64,000 nt of DNA. Source: Pseudomonadota bacterium. GTDB lineage: Bacteria > Pseudomonadota > Gammaproteobacteria > Steroidobacterales > Steroidobacteraceae. Positions within the stretch are counted from its first letter, which is position 1; the number at the start of each line of letters is the position of its first letter. Location: NCBI GenBank assembly GCA_026398735.1, contig JAPLSH010000004.1:248001-312000 (forward strand). The letters are read 5' to 3'. Made by a program: the position numbers and the translations under genes. Shown here one piece after another: positions 34,738-45,178 of this stretch. The notes beneath the pieces are model-generated. The model was not told where the DNA came from and did no database searches. It saw only the letters and a program-made list of their open reading frames with translations.

Positions 34738-35807
34738 CAGCGTGCGCTGTCGCGTGACGGTTCGGCAAACCGCAGCAGTTGGGTGGCCAGCACCAGGATA
34801 ACCGGGCCTGCGATGAAGCCGATGAAGCCAAACGCCGCTATACCGCCGATGACACCTAGAAACACCAGCAGTGTGGAGACAGGCGTTTGATGCGAGATCA
34901 GCGCGGGCCGCACGAAGTTGTCGGCGGTCGACAGAAAGCCGCCCCACACGAGCATAAACAGCGCCCAACCTATCTGGTCGTCAAATAGCAGCCAAGCGGC
35001 TGCCGGCAGCCACACCAGGACTGCGCCGCCCACCGGCAGCAGCGACAGCAGCGTAGCGATCACGCCAAACACCACGGCGCCTTGCAGTCCGGTGATGGCA
35101 AAGCCGATGCCCACCAACGCGCCTTGGCCTACTGCGGTAAGACCCGTGCCGAACACCACCGCGCGGGTGACTTTGGCGGTGCGATCCAACAGCAAGTCAC
35201 GGCGCGCCGCTGAAAGCGGCAACAGCAACGCCACGCGCTGTACCCATGTTGGGCCGTCGCACAGCATGAAGAACAGGATGAACAGCATCAGACCGAACTC
35301 CAGCAGCGTGCTGGCTGCATCGAGTACGAATCGACCGCTGGTACCGGCCAGCAGCTTGATGCCGTTTTGCGCTACCGAGTACAGCTGGTCGTAAAGGTCC
35401 TGCGGTCCGAGATTCAATCGCGACTGGATCCACATCAGCATTTCGTTCAGCCGTGGATGGAGCAGCGGGTCGCGCCAAGCGTCGATGCTCCACAGTTGCG
35501 GGTTGGCTTGCAGGGCGGTTAACAGCGCACTGACCTGCCGGGCAAAGGCGATGCCCAGCAGCATCAGCGGCAACAGCAGTAGCAGTGGTGTTAGTGCGGT
35601 GATCAACCCTGCGGCTGTGGTGGCCCGGCCCCGAAGCAGCGTGGTGAGTCGGTGCTGCACGGGTTGCAGCAGGAAGGCCAGCACTGCGGCCCACGCCAGC
35701 GGCTGTCGCAGCGGCGCCAGCACCACGGCAGTACCGATCACGATCAGCGCCACCACCACGACGGTGAAGCCCTGCCGCAGTAGCTTGCCTTCGGTCTCAT
35801 CGCTCAT
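34737..35807 (-). CDS. AI-2E family transporter
   Basis: Polytopic membrane protein; PALISHQTPVSTLLVFLGVIGGIAAFGFIGFIAGPVIL is the family C-terminal motif. Confidence 0.9.
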   Translation of the reverse strand: MSDETEGKLLRQGFTVVVVALIVIGTAVVLAPLRQPLAWAAVLAFLLQPVQHRLTTLLRGRATTAAGLITALTPLLLLLPLMLLGIAFARQVSALLTALQANPQLWSIDAWRDPLLHPRLNEMLMWIQSRLNLGPQDLYDQLYSVAQNGIKLLAGTSGRFVLDAASTLLEFGLMLFILFFMLCDGPTWVQRVALLLPLSAARRDLLLDRTAKVTRAVVFGTGLTAVGQGALVGIGFAITGLQGAVVFGVIATLLSLLPVGGAVLVWLPAAAWLLFDDQIGWALFMLVWGGFLSTADNFVRPALISHQTPVSTLLVFLGVIGGIAAFGFIGFIAGPVILVLATQLLRFAEPSRDSAR

Positions 35808-35810
35808 GCA

Positions 35811-36602
35811 TCACCAGCTGTTGCGCAGTTCGCGCAGTCGCAGGAACACTTGCTCGGGCGTGGGTGCTTCAGGCAGGTCGGGAAAGCGTTCGCGCAGGCG
35901 CGCGATGATCTGCGGGTTCTGCAGACGGAAAAACGTATTGAAGGTTTTTTCCTGCCCCAGCGTTGTGACCGGCAGTTGTGGCGCGGCGACGCCGCGTGTG
36001 TCATCGAGGAAGCGTTGCGCTGCGGCGTTACCCGGTTCACGGTCGAGCGTAAAGCCTAGGTTGTTGGCCAGGTAGTCGTGTCCTGCATACAGCTGTGTGG
36101 CATCGGGCAGTTGCGACAGCTGCGTGGCGAACGTGGCGTATAGCGCCTGCGGATGGCCGCCGCCATGACAGTTGCCGGCGCCAGCATTGAACAGCGTGTC
36201 ACCCGAAAACAGCGCAGGCGTATCACCGTGCGCCAGCAGACAGATATGCGCCATGGTGTGCCCTGGCGTATCGAGGCATTGCAGTTCGGTATGACGGCCA
36301 ACGCGCACTACATCGCCGCCTTGTACGCCTTGGTCTATGCCCCCGATACGTGATGCAGCCTCTGCATGCGCCAGCACACGCGCGCCTGTCGCAGCTTTGA
36401 GCTGCGCATTGCCGGCGGTGTGATCGGCGTGTTCGTGAGTGCTGAGGATCTGGGTGATGGTCCAGCCGCGCGCGCGCGCCGTGTTGAGCACCAACTGCCA
36501 ATCAAGCGGATCGATAGCCAGTGCTTCGCCGGTCTGTTCGCAAGCCACCAGATAGTGGAAGTTGCGCAGGCGGTTATCGGGCCAGATGCGCTCGACGAGC
36601 AT
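35811..36602 (-). CDS. gloB: Hydroxyacylglutathione hydrolase (glyoxalase II)
   Basis: STHEHADHTAGN metal-binding motif, TPGHTMAHICL, FSGDTLFNAGAGNCHGG, LYAGHDYLANNLGF. Confidence 0.92.
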   Translation of the reverse strand: MLVERIWPDNRLRNFHYLVACEQTGEALAIDPLDWQLVLNTARARGWTITQILSTHEHADHTAGNAQLKAATGARVLAHAEAASRIGGIDQGVQGGDVVRVGRHTELQCLDTPGHTMAHICLLAHGDTPALFSGDTLFNAGAGNCHGGGHPQALYATFATQLSQLPDATQLYAGHDYLANNLGFTLDREPGNAAAQRFLDDTRGVAAPQLPVTTLGQEKTFNTFFRLQNPQIIARLRERFPDLPEAPTPEQVFLRLRELRNSW

Positions 36603-36605
36603 GGC

Positions 36606-37322
36606 TTAGCCACCTGCCCGGGCGCGTTCGAGTGCGACCAGATAGTTGACTACTTTGATGAGCTCGTCATAGCTCTTGAGCCCGCGACCTGTGCGGTACT
36701 TGCCGTTGACGACAAAGCCGGGCGTTCCGCCAATCTGCCAGCGCTTAACAAGGTCGTCGCTGTTCTTAACCGCAGCGTCGATCTGCGGGCTTTGCGCCAG
36801 CTTGAGGAACTGCGCTTCTGTGACCTTGCTGCGCTTGGCATAGAAGCGCGCCAGATCAGCAACAGTGGGCAATGTATTGACCAGTTGCTGAGTGGTTGGG
36901 TTGATCAGCGGCAGTTCGCCGGTCTCCCAGATGGCTTTGAACATGGCCTCGTGGTTGGCATCGGCAATACCCAGTGCCTGCGCAGTCAAATAGCCGCGCT
37001 GAAACACTGGCCAGGCTTCTGCCGAATTGAATGAAGCATGCACATAGGTCATCTGCACGTAGGCCGGCAGACTGGCTTTGAGCTGATCGACTACGTCCAG
37101 TGCACGAAAGCAGAACGGACAGCCATACGAGAAGATCTCGGTGACTTCGACTTTACCGGGTGTGGTCGGCTGCGTAGGCGAGCTGATGAGCTCGTAGTGC
37201 ACGCCTTGCTGCCACAGCATTTGCGCCTGCGCGTTGTGTGGTGTGAACAGTGCAGTCAGCGCCAGCAGTACGCCAAGCAAGCGGACGGTGGTAAATGCAG
37301 CAGGGCCGGAACGTGGGTGCAT
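36606..37322 (-). CDS. dsbA: Thiol:disulfide interchange protein DsbA-like
   Basis: Signal peptide; VTEIFSYGCPFCFRALDVVDQ active site; QIGGTPGFVVNGKYRTG cis-Pro loop. Confidence 0.88.
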   Translation of the reverse strand: MHPRSGPAAFTTVRLLGVLLALTALFTPHNAQAQMLWQQGVHYELISSPTQPTTPGKVEVTEIFSYGCPFCFRALDVVDQLKASLPAYVQMTYVHASFNSAEAWPVFQRGYLTAQALGIADANHEAMFKAIWETGELPLINPTTQQLVNTLPTVADLARFYAKRSKVTEAQFLKLAQSPQIDAAVKNSDDLVKRWQIGGTPGFVVNGKYRTGRGLKSYDELIKVVNYLVALERARAGG

Positions 37323-37346
37323 GAGAGTCTCCGCGGGTCGACGGGA

Positions 37347-38291
37347 TCAGTGCAGGCGTGGCAAGTAGTGATCGACTAACAGCGCCAGGAACAGCCACAT
37401 AAGGTATTGAATCGACCAGCGGAACAGCTTCATGGGCAGATCGGCGCGAGCAGTAATCTTGAGTGTGATGGCGTAGTACAAAAATACGGCGTTGAGTCCC
37501 ATGGCTGCGACCAGATAGGGCAGGCCACTCATGCGTGTGAACCACGGCATCAAAGTGATCAAGACCATGATGATGGTGTACAGCAGCACTTGCAGGCGTG
37601 TGAACTCCACGCCATGTGTGACCGGCAGCATGGGGATGCCGACCTTGGCATAGTCGTCGCGTCGCGCGATAGCCAGTGCCCAGAAGTGCGGCGGTGTCCA
37701 AGCGAAGATAATCAGAAACAGCACCAGCGCATTGGGGTCGATGGTGTTGGTTACTGCAGCCCAGCCCAGCACAGGCGGTGCGGCACCGGCGGCGCCGCCG
37801 ATGACAATGTTCTGTGGCGTGGCGCGCTTGAGCCACACCGTATAGACGATGGCATAGCCGATCAGCGAGGCAAACGTGAGCACTGCAGTGAGCACGTTGA
37901 TAAACGCGAATAGCACCAGCATCGACACCACGCCCAGCACGATGGCAAAGACCAGTGCCTGACCTTCGGTCAGACCGCCTGTGGGCAGAGGCCGCGATCG
38001 TGTGCGCAGCATGTCGGCATCAATGCGTTGATCGATGAGCTGGTTGATGGTGGCAGCCGATGCTGCGGCTAAGCCGATACCCAGGTTGCCCAGAAACAGG
38101 GCATCGAGCGGTGGCCAGCCCGGAGCGGCCAGCAAGGTGCCCACCACCGACGTGAGCACAATGAGGGCCACGACCTTGGGCTTGGTCAGTTCGAGGTACA
38201 AGCGCCAGCGGGCGACAGGCGCCAAGGCGGGAAGTGAAGTATCGGTGATCGCCACGATGAGGGCTGCGTCCGGCGCTGCGAAGGCCGACAA
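37347..38291 (-). CDS. cyoE: Protoheme IX farnesyltransferase (heme o synthase)
   Basis: [54 protein letters not shown]. Confidence 0.95.
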   Translation of the reverse strand: MSAFAAPDAALIVAITDTSLPALAPVARWRLYLELTKPKVVALIVLTSVVGTLLAAPGWPPLDALFLGNLGIGLAAASAATINQLIDQRIDADMLRTRSRPLPTGGLTEGQALVFAIVLGVVSMLVLFAFINVLTAVLTFASLIGYAIVYTVWLKRATPQNIVIGGAAGAAPPVLGWAAVTNTIDPNALVLFLIIFAWTPPHFWALAIARRDDYAKVGIPMLPVTHGVEFTRLQVLLYTIIMVLITLMPWFTRMSGLPYLVAAMGLNAVFLYYAITLKITARADLPMKLFRWSIQYLMWLFLALLVDHYLPRLH

Positions 38292-38293
38292 TT

Positions 38294-39103
38294 TTAGCAG
38301 ATCGGACTGTCCTCCATGGCCAACGCCCGAGTGGCTGCCCAGACCTCGACGCGCGGGGCTCCGGCGTTCTTGAGTGCTTGCGCCGCTGCGCCTGCAGTGC
38401 TGCCGGTCGTGAACACGTCATCGACTAGCGCGATTGGCCCGCAGCCGGCCAGTGGCCCAGCCTCAAAAGCACCTTGAAGGTTGGCACGCCGCGCCGCTGC
38501 ACCCAAACCGCTTTGCCGTGGACCACCGCGCAGTCGCTGCAGCAGGCCCGATCGCACGGGCAGACCCAGCGCGCCAGCCGCTGCCCGGGCAATGACCTCG
38601 GCCTGATTGAAGCCGCGCTCGGCGAAGCGCTCACGGTGCAGCGGCATGGGCACCACTAGCGTTGGCAGCGGCGCGCAGTGCGCACGCCGATGTGCTGCCA
38701 GCAATAGCCCCAGCACCCGGCCGTGGGACAGCGTGCCCTGAAACTTGAGCCCGCGAACCAGTTGGTCGGCCGGCGCGTCGTAGGCGCAGGCGGCAAACAG
38801 CGCATCGAAGGGCGGCGGGCGCACGATGCAATCGACGCAGCAGCGTCCGCTGGGTTGGGGCGTGCCGCAGCGCGGGCAAGCCATCGGCAGCACCGGGCAG
38901 GCCGCCTGACAGTGGGTACATAAATCCAGCCCCCAGGGCGCAGGTTCGGTTTGACCGGGGGCGTCGCACAGACAGCAGTGGGGTGGGAACAGCAGGTGGG
39001 CCACGCCCTGCACCCAGCGTTGCCACGGGGTGGTTAAAATCTGACCAAGCGTATCCGGCGGGCGGGTGCTGTGGTTGACAGAGTAAGAGGTGAACCGGAA
39101 CAT
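38294..39103 (-). CDS. ComF family phosphoribosyltransferase-like protein
   Basis: Zn-ribbon cysteines CCLCDAPG...CTHC...[47 protein letters not shown]. Start could be 39139. Confidence 0.9.
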   Translation of the reverse strand: MFRFTSYSVNHSTRPPDTLGQILTTPWQRWVQGVAHLLFPPHCCLCDAPGQTEPAPWGLDLCTHCQAACPVLPMACPRCGTPQPSGRCCVDCIVRPPPFDALFAACAYDAPADQLVRGLKFQGTLSHGRVLGLLLAAHRRAHCAPLPTLVVPMPLHRERFAERGFNQAEVIARAAAGALGLPVRSGLLQRLRGGPRQSGLGAAARRANLQGAFEAGPLAGCGPIALVDDVFTTGSTAGAAAQALKNAGAPRVEVWAATRALAMEDSPIC

Positions 39104-39192
39104 CGTGGCACCGGAGCGTGGCGGGAAAGCCAGTGTCACCGGCCTGCGTCGCCCGCGCTGTCTGCTTATCTGTCCTCTGTGAGGAATTTCCC

Positions 39193-40236
39193 ATGAATGC
39201 TGTCGCCGATCACTCCTCTTTGACCCCCATCAGTCCGTTGCGGCACGACTGGCGCTTGGCCGAGGTCGAGGCCCTGTTCGAGTTGCCGTTCATGGACCTG
39301 CTGTTTCGCGCTCAGCAGGTGCACCGCGCCTGGCATGCGCCCAACCGCATACAAATGAGCACGCTGCTGTCGATCAAGACCGGCGGCTGTCCCGAAGACT
39401 GCGGTTATTGCCCGCAGAGCGTGCATTACGACACTGGCGTAGCCCGCGAAGAGACGCTGCCGGTGGCCACAGTGGTTGAAGCGGCCCGGCGCGCCAAAGA
39501 AGCTGGCGCTACGCGCTTTTGCATGGGCGCGGCTTTCCGCTCACCCAAGAAAAAAGACATCGAGCGCGTCGGCGAGATGGTGCGCGAAGTGCGTGCGCTG
39601 GGTCTGGAGACCTGCGCCACCTTGGGCATGCTGGCGCCGGAGCAGGCACGCGAGCTCAAAGACGCGGGTCTGGATTACTACAACCACAACATCGACAGCT
39701 CCGAGGATTACTACAAGCGCATCATCAGCACGCGCACCTATCAGCATCGGCTCGACACGCTCGAAGCAGTGCGCGATGCCGGTCTTAAGGTGTGCAGCGG
39801 CGGTATCGTCGGCATGGGCGAGACCCGCACTGACCGCGCCGGCATGCTGGTGACGCTGGCTAACCTGCCCGAGCATCCGCAAAGCGTGCCGGTTAATCAG
39901 CTGGTGCGCGTGCAGGGCACGCCGCTGGCTGAGGGCGAGGGTGTCGACAGTTTCGAGTTCATCCGCACCATTGCCGTGGCACGCCTGTTGATGCCGGCAG
40001 CGCAGGTGCGGCTGTCGGCCGGCCGCGAGCAGATGTCCGACGAAACCCAGGCGTTGGCCTTCATGGCAGGTGCCAATTCCATTTTCTACGGCGAGAAGCT
40101 GCTGACCACCGGCAACCCGGATGTGGAGCGCGACCGTTCGCTGCTGGCACGCCTGAAAATTGAGCCCGAAACCGCTGCACAGACTCAGGAGCGTCAGGTA
40201 GGGGCCCGCCAGGCCCCCGCCGCGGGCTGCTGCTAA
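39193..40236 (+). CDS. bioB: Biotin synthase
   Basis: [17 protein letters not shown] radical-SAM motif, [40 protein letters not shown]. Confidence 0.97.
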   Translation: MNAVADHSSLTPISPLRHDWRLAEVEALFELPFMDLLFRAQQVHRAWHAPNRIQMSTLLSIKTGGCPEDCGYCPQSVHYDTGVAREETLPVATVVEAARRAKEAGATRFCMGAAFRSPKKKDIERVGEMVREVRALGLETCATLGMLAPEQARELKDAGLDYYNHNIDSSEDYYKRIISTRTYQHRLDTLEAVRDAGLKVCSGGIVGMGETRTDRAGMLVTLANLPEHPQSVPVNQLVRVQGTPLAEGEGVDSFEFIRTIAVARLLMPAAQVRLSAGREQMSDETQALAFMAGANSIFYGEKLLTTGNPDVERDRSLLARLKIEPETAAQTQERQVGARQAPAAGCC

Positions 40237-40247
40237 CGGCGCGCGCG

Positions 40248-41441
40248 ATGCGCCGCACTCCGCAGGCCGCAGCGCAGTTGCTGCAGGCTCTGCAGCAAGA
40301 CCATCTGCGCCGCACCCGGCGCAGCATCGAGCGCCATGCCGATCCGGTCAGCACGGTGCAACCGGTGGTCGATGGCCGTGTGCGCCTCAATTTCTGCGGT
40401 AACGACTATCTGGGTCTGGCGCGTGACCCACGGTTAGCGCAGGCACTGGCCCTCGCTGCCGGTGAGTGGGGCTTTGGCAGCGGTGCGTCGCACTTGGTCA
40501 GTGGCCATAGCCGCGCCCATCACGCCCTAGAAGAACGCCTTGCTGCCTTCACCGGTCGCGAATCTGCGCTGCTGTTCTCCACCGGCTACATGGCCAATGT
40601 CGGTGTGGTCAGCGCGCTGGTGAGCCGCGGCGAGTTGGTGCTGCAGGACCGGCTCAATCACGCCTCTTTGCTCGATGGCGCGCTGCTGTAGGGCGCGCGC
40701 TTGCTGCGCTACCGCCACGGTGCTGTTGACGAGGCCGCCCGCCGGCTCGATGCCAGCGATGCGCGGGGCCGGCTGCTGGCCACCGATGGCGTGTTCAGTA
40801 TGGATGGCGACATTGCGCCGGTGGCAGCGCTGGCGCAGATGGCGCAGCGTCGCAGTGCTTGGTTGCTGGTGGATGATGCGCACGGATTGGGCGTGTTGGG
40901 CGAGCAGGGCGGCGGCGCACTGGAGCTGGCTGGTCTGTCTGCCCAGCAGGTGCCGCTGCTGGTGGGCACCTTGGGCAAAGCCTTTGGCTGTAGCGGCGCT
41001 TTTGTCGCCGGTGACCGCGACCTGATCGATTGCGTCATGCAGCGTGCGCGCAGCTATGTCTACACAACGGCCCTGCCGCCGGCTCTGGCCGCTGCTGCAG
41101 TGACCGCTGTCGATCTGGCAGCCACAGAGGGCTGGCGCCGCCGCCGTGTGGCCGAATTGGTCGCCCGCTTTCGGACCGGTGCGCAGCGCGAAGGCCTGCC
41201 GCTTGGGGACTCGCAGACCCCCATTCAACCGCTGTTGCTCGGTGATCCGGCCCGTGCGCTGGCCGCCAGTCAGCAACTGTGGGATGCCGGCTTTTGGGTC
41301 ACGGCAATTCGCGCCCCCACTGTGCCGCGTGGCACCGAGCGACTGCGCGTCACGCTGTCGGCCGCGCATACCGACGCGCAGGTCGACGCGCTGGTGACGG
41401 CGCTGGCCCAGGCCATCCGCGCCACGGCGGTGGCTGCATGA
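40248..41441 (+). pseudogene. bioF: 8-amino-7-oxononanoate synthase with in-frame amber stop at 40689-40691
   Basis: Same-frame halves: ...LLFSTGYMANVGVVSALVSRGELVLQDRLNHASLLDGALL* | GARLLRYRHGAVDEAARRL...LVDDAHGLGVLGEQG...VGTLGKAFGCSGAFVAG; both sides match BioF. Confidence 0.85.
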
Positions 41442-42168
41442 GTGCGCTGCCCTTGGTGTGTCTGCATGGTTGGGGCTTAAATCGGCAGGTCTTCGACGGT
41501 TTGCGCGCGCGCTGGAACGGCCCCGTGCTGGCGCTGGATTTGCCCGGCCGCCGGTCGGCGTCGTCAGTACGCTCGATGCCTGGGCCGATATCTTGTTGCC
41601 GCAGTTGCCGTCGCGCTGTGTGCTGCTGGGTTGGTCGCTGGGCGGCCAGCTGGCGCTGCGACTGGCGCAGCGCGAGCCAGCGCGGGTCGATCGCCTGGTG
41701 CTGGTGGCGACCACGCCGCGGTTTGTGGCCGGTGCCGATTGGCTGCCTGGCATGTCGCCGGCGGCGCTGCAGCGTTTTGCCGATGGGCTGGCTCGCGACT
41801 GGCAGGCCACGCTGGCCGAGTTTCTGCAGTTGCAGGTGCGTGGCAGCCGCGATGCCGCCGAGGCCTTGGCGCTGTTGCAGCAGGCGGTTGCCGCACACGG
41901 TGGCGCTGATCCGCAGGCGCTGGCGGCAGGGTTGCAGATATTGCGCGACAGCGATCTGCGCGGTGCGGCAGCGACGGTCGCCGTGCCAACTTTGGTGCTC
42001 AGCGGGCAGCACGATCGCGTGACGCATCCGGACGCCGGCGCGTGGCTGGCAAACGCCTTGCCGCGGGCCCGGTATGTGCAGATACCCCGCGCTGGACATG
42101 CGCCTTTTATCTCCCATCAAGACGACTTCTGCGCTCATCTTGCTGGCTTCTTGGCAGAAGCCGCATGA
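41438..42168 (+). pseudogene. bioH: Pimeloyl-ACP methyl ester carboxylesterase with frameshift near 41545-41575
   Basis: Frame 2: MSALPLVCLHGWGLNRQVFDGLRARWNGPVLALDLPG; frame 1 continues VGVVSTLDAWADILLPQLPSRCVLLGWSLGGQLALRLA...VLSGQHDRVTHP...PRAGHAPF. Confidence 0.82.
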
Positions 42169-43076
42169 CCGGCAAACCCGTTATTCCACTCGATCCACAG
42201 GCGCTTGATGCGGCGGCGGTGGCGCGTTCTTTTGATCGCGCCAGTCGCACTTATGAGCCGGCCGCCCGGATGCAGCAGCAGGTGCGCGACGAACTGCTGT
42301 CGCGACTGAACCTGCTGCGCGAACGGCCCGCGCGGGTGCTGGATTTGGGTGCTGGCACGGGCTTGGGTACTTTGCGGCTCAAGCAGGCCTTTCCACGCGC
42401 CCAGGTGCTAGCGCTGGACTCGGCGCCGGCGATGCTGGCGCAGGTGCGCCGCCGCAGTTGGCCCTGGCGGCGGCTGCATACGGTGGCCGCCGATGCGCGC
42501 AGCCTGCCGCTGGCCGATGCCAGTGTGGATCTGGTGTTCAGCAGCCTGATGCTGCAGTGGTGCCAGCCGCCGGACCGGGTGCTGGCCGAGGCGATGCGGG
42601 TGCTGCGGCCCGGCGGGCTGTTGCTGCTATCGAGCTTTGGTCCCGACACGCTGCGTGAGCTGCGGGAGGCTTGGGCCACAGTCGACGACCGGGTGCATGT
42701 GAACCGCTTTGTCGATATGCATGATCTGGGCGCTGCGCTGCAGCGTGCCGGCGCGGTGGAGCCCGTGCTGGATGTGGATCGCGTGCGTCTGTACTACCCG
42801 GATGCGCTGAGCCTGATGCGCGAGCTCAAGGCGATCGGTGCGCATAACGTCAATGCCGGGCGTTCGCGCGGCCTGACCGGGCGCCAAGGTTGGCAGCGCA
42901 TGGTGCAAGCCTATGAAGCGCTGCGCACGCCGCAGGGTCTGCCGGCCACCTGGGAGGTGGTGTATGGCGTGGCTTGGGCGCCTGCCGCCCCTGTCCGTCG
43001 CGGCCCGGCGGTAGCCGGTGAGAGCGTTGTCAGCGCCGAGCAATTTGCTGCTGGATTGCGGCAGAAACGCCGATGA
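42165..43076 (+). CDS. bioC: Malonyl-ACP O-methyltransferase
   Basis: VARSFDRASRTYEPAARMQQQVRDELLSRL, VLDLGAGTGLG, SSLMLQWCQPPDRVLAEAMRVLRPGGLLLLSSFGPDTLRELREAW. Confidence 0.93.
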   Translation: MTGKPVIPLDPQALDAAAVARSFDRASRTYEPAARMQQQVRDELLSRLNLLRERPARVLDLGAGTGLGTLRLKQAFPRAQVLALDSAPAMLAQVRRRSWPWRRLHTVAADARSLPLADASVDLVFSSLMLQWCQPPDRVLAEAMRVLRPGGLLLLSSFGPDTLRELREAWATVDDRVHVNRFVDMHDLGAALQRAGAVEPVLDVDRVRLYYPDALSLMRELKAIGAHNVNAGRSRGLTGRQGWQRMVQAYEALRTPQGLPATWEVVYGVAWAPAAPVRRGPAVAGESVVSAEQFAAGLRQKRR

Positions 43077-43729
43077 TCGACCTCAATCACAGCGTTTTCG
43101 TAACCGGTACCGACACCGGGGTGGGCAAGACCCGGGTGGCCACGCTGCTGCTGCGGCAGTGGGCGGCGCAGGGCTTGGCGGTGGCCGGCCTTAAACCGGT
43201 CGCCGCAGGCGCCCAGCTCACACCTGCCGGATTGCGCAACGATGACGCGCTGGCGCTGGCGTCGGCCGCATCGGTGCTGCTGCCCTATAGTGTGATCAAT
43301 CCGTGCTGCCTGCCGCAGGCCACGGCGCCGCATCTGGCGGCGTCGGCCGTCGGCCAGCGCATCGACTGCGGGCAACTGCTGAGCCAGTGCCGGGCTGCGC
43401 TGGCGCCACTCGATCGCGCCGTGGTGGAGGGTGCCGGAGGCTGGCTGGTGCCGCTGGCCGAGCCGTCACAGCCGGGCGCGCCGGCACCCACTCTGGCTGA
43501 TCTTGCCGTGGGGCTGGGTTTGCCGGTGCTTGTGGTGGTCGGCGTGCGACTGGGCTGCCTCAACCATGCGCTGCTGACGATGGCGGCGATACGCAGCAGC
43601 GGTCTGCCGCTGGCCGGCTGGGTGGGCTGCGTCGTTGATCCAACCTTCGACGGCATTGACGACTACCGCGGTGCCTTAACGCAGTGCCTGCCTGCGCCCT
43701 GTGTGGGTTGGGTGCCTTGGTCGCCCTGA
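43073..43729 (+). CDS. bioD: Dethiobiotin synthetase
   Basis: VFVTGTDTGVGKTRVATLLL, AGLKPVAAGA, VVEGAGGWLVPL. Confidence 0.94.
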   Translation: MIDLNHSVFVTGTDTGVGKTRVATLLLRQWAAQGLAVAGLKPVAAGAQLTPAGLRNDDALALASAASVLLPYSVINPCCLPQATAPHLAASAVGQRIDCGQLLSQCRAALAPLDRAVVEGAGGWLVPLAEPSQPGAPAPTLADLAVGLGLPVLVVVGVRLGCLNHALLTMAAIRSSGLPLAGWVGCVVDPTFDGIDDYRGALTQCLPAPCVGWVPWSP

Positions 43730-43759
43730 TTCGCTAGCGACCTTTGATACCATCGAGTC

Positions 43760-44248
43760 GTGTCCGCGCCATCGCAAACCATCCAACTGGTACCGCGCTG
43801 CTCGTTGAGCCCGGCGCAGGCGCGGCTGTTCTTCTTTTCCATCTGCGCCGCCAGCTTTCTGGTGGCAGGTGTGGTTGCCGCTCAGGGCTTCTGGCCGGTG
43901 CTGCCTTTTGCGGGTCTGGAGATGGCCGGATTAGGACTCGCATTGAAGTTGAGTCTCGATCGCAGACATTGCGTGCAAACCATTCTCATTACAGAAGATA
44001 AGGTGCAGGTACAAACCACGCGCAAAGGCCGTTTGTTGATGCAGTTCATCTTTTCCAGACACTGGTCTCGGGTTAGACTGAGGCACGCGACTGTTGCTCA
44101 TCATCCTAGTCGGTTGTTCATTGAGTCATCCGGACGTGCCTGCGAGATCGGGCCATTCCTCACCGACGACGAACGCCGCGGGTTGTCCCGGCAGTTGCAA
44201 CAGTTGATCGGGCGGGTCAGTGAAACCCCGCCACTGGGCGCGGACTAA
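43760..44248 (+). CDS. DUF2244-type membrane protein
   Basis: LVPRCSLSPAQARLFFFSICAASFLVAG followed by second TM and RPF-like C-terminal EIGPFLTDDERRGLSRQL; GTG start; immediately upstream of coxB. Confidence 0.75.
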   Translation: MSAPSQTIQLVPRCSLSPAQARLFFFSICAASFLVAGVVAAQGFWPVLPFAGLEMAGLGLALKLSLDRRHCVQTILITEDKVQVQTTRKGRLLMQFIFSRHWSRVRLRHATVAHHPSRLFIESSGRACEIGPFLTDDERRGLSRQLQQLIGRVSETPPLGAD

Positions 44249-44287
44249 GCCGCGCACGTTTTTGGTTTCAATTAGTAAGGTCATTCG

Positions 44288-45127
44288 ATGCTTCGCACAC
44301 ACCGCTTGCTTACCGCCCTCGGCGCCGCTGTGGCCGCCTTGGCAGCTCCCTTGGCGCACGCTGAGTGGACGCTGAACATGACCACCGGCGTCACCAGCAT
44401 GTCGGGCGAGATCTACTCGCTGCACATGAAAATGTTTTGGTGGTGCGTGGCCATCGCCGTGTTCGTGTTCGGCTGGATGATCGTCTCGATCGTCAAGTTC
44501 CAGAAGTCCAAGGGTGCGGTGCCCGATACCGCCATGGTGCATAGCACCAAGGCCGAGATCATCTGGACCATCATTCCCGTGCTCATCCTGGTGGTGTTGG
44601 CAGTGCCTGCCGCCAAGACCCTCATCAAGCTCGAGGACTCGCGTGGCAGCACGCTCTCCGTCAAGGTGACCGGCTACCAGTGGAAGTGGCAGTACGACTA
44701 TCTTGATCAGGGCGTCAGCTACTTCTCAACGTTGTCGCGTGACAGCAATGCCGCACGTCAGCTGCAGTCGGGCATCGACCCGACCACCGTCAACGACTAC
44801 CTGCGCGATGTCGATTATCCGCTGGTGGTGCCGACCGGCGCCAAGGTGCGCTTGCTGCTCACCTCAGCCGATGTCATCCACGCTTGGTGGGTACCCGAGC
44901 TGGCCATCAAAAAAGACGCGATCCCCGGCTTTGTAAACGAGCTGTGGTTCCAAGTCGACGCCGATAAGCCCGGTATCTATCGCGGCCAATGCGTTGAGCT
45001 GTGCGGCCGTGATCACGGCTTCATGCCGGTGGTCGTCGAAGCCAAGTCCCCCGAGGACTACAAGGCTTGGCTGGCCGAGCGCCAGGCTGCCGCCAAGCCG
45101 GCTGCCATCGCTGCCAACACGCCCTGA
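44288..45127 (+). CDS. coxB: Cytochrome c oxidase subunit II
   Basis: VTGYQWKWQYDY, DVIHAWWVPELAIKKDAIPG, GQCVELCGRDHGFMPVVV CuA site. Confidence 0.96.
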   Translation: MLRTHRLLTALGAAVAALAAPLAHAEWTLNMTTGVTSMSGEIYSLHMKMFWWCVAIAVFVFGWMIVSIVKFQKSKGAVPDTAMVHSTKAEIIWTIIPVLILVVLAVPAAKTLIKLEDSRGSTLSVKVTGYQWKWQYDYLDQGVSYFSTLSRDSNAARQLQSGIDPTTVNDYLRDVDYPLVVPTGAKVRLLLTSADVIHAWWVPELAIKKDAIPGFVNELWFQVDADKPGIYRGQCVELCGRDHGFMPVVVEAKSPEDYKAWLAERQAAAKPAAIAANTP

Positions 45128-45178
45128 CGCCAGCGCACCAAGACACTTTTAATTCCGTATTCAGACCGAGAGACGAAC

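Noticed and set aside
40689-40691. Pyrrolysine-type or programmed recoding of the bioF TAG
   Set aside because: No downstream insertion-like structure or pyl genes seen, and BioF is not a known recoded enzyme; a mutation or sequencing error is more economical.
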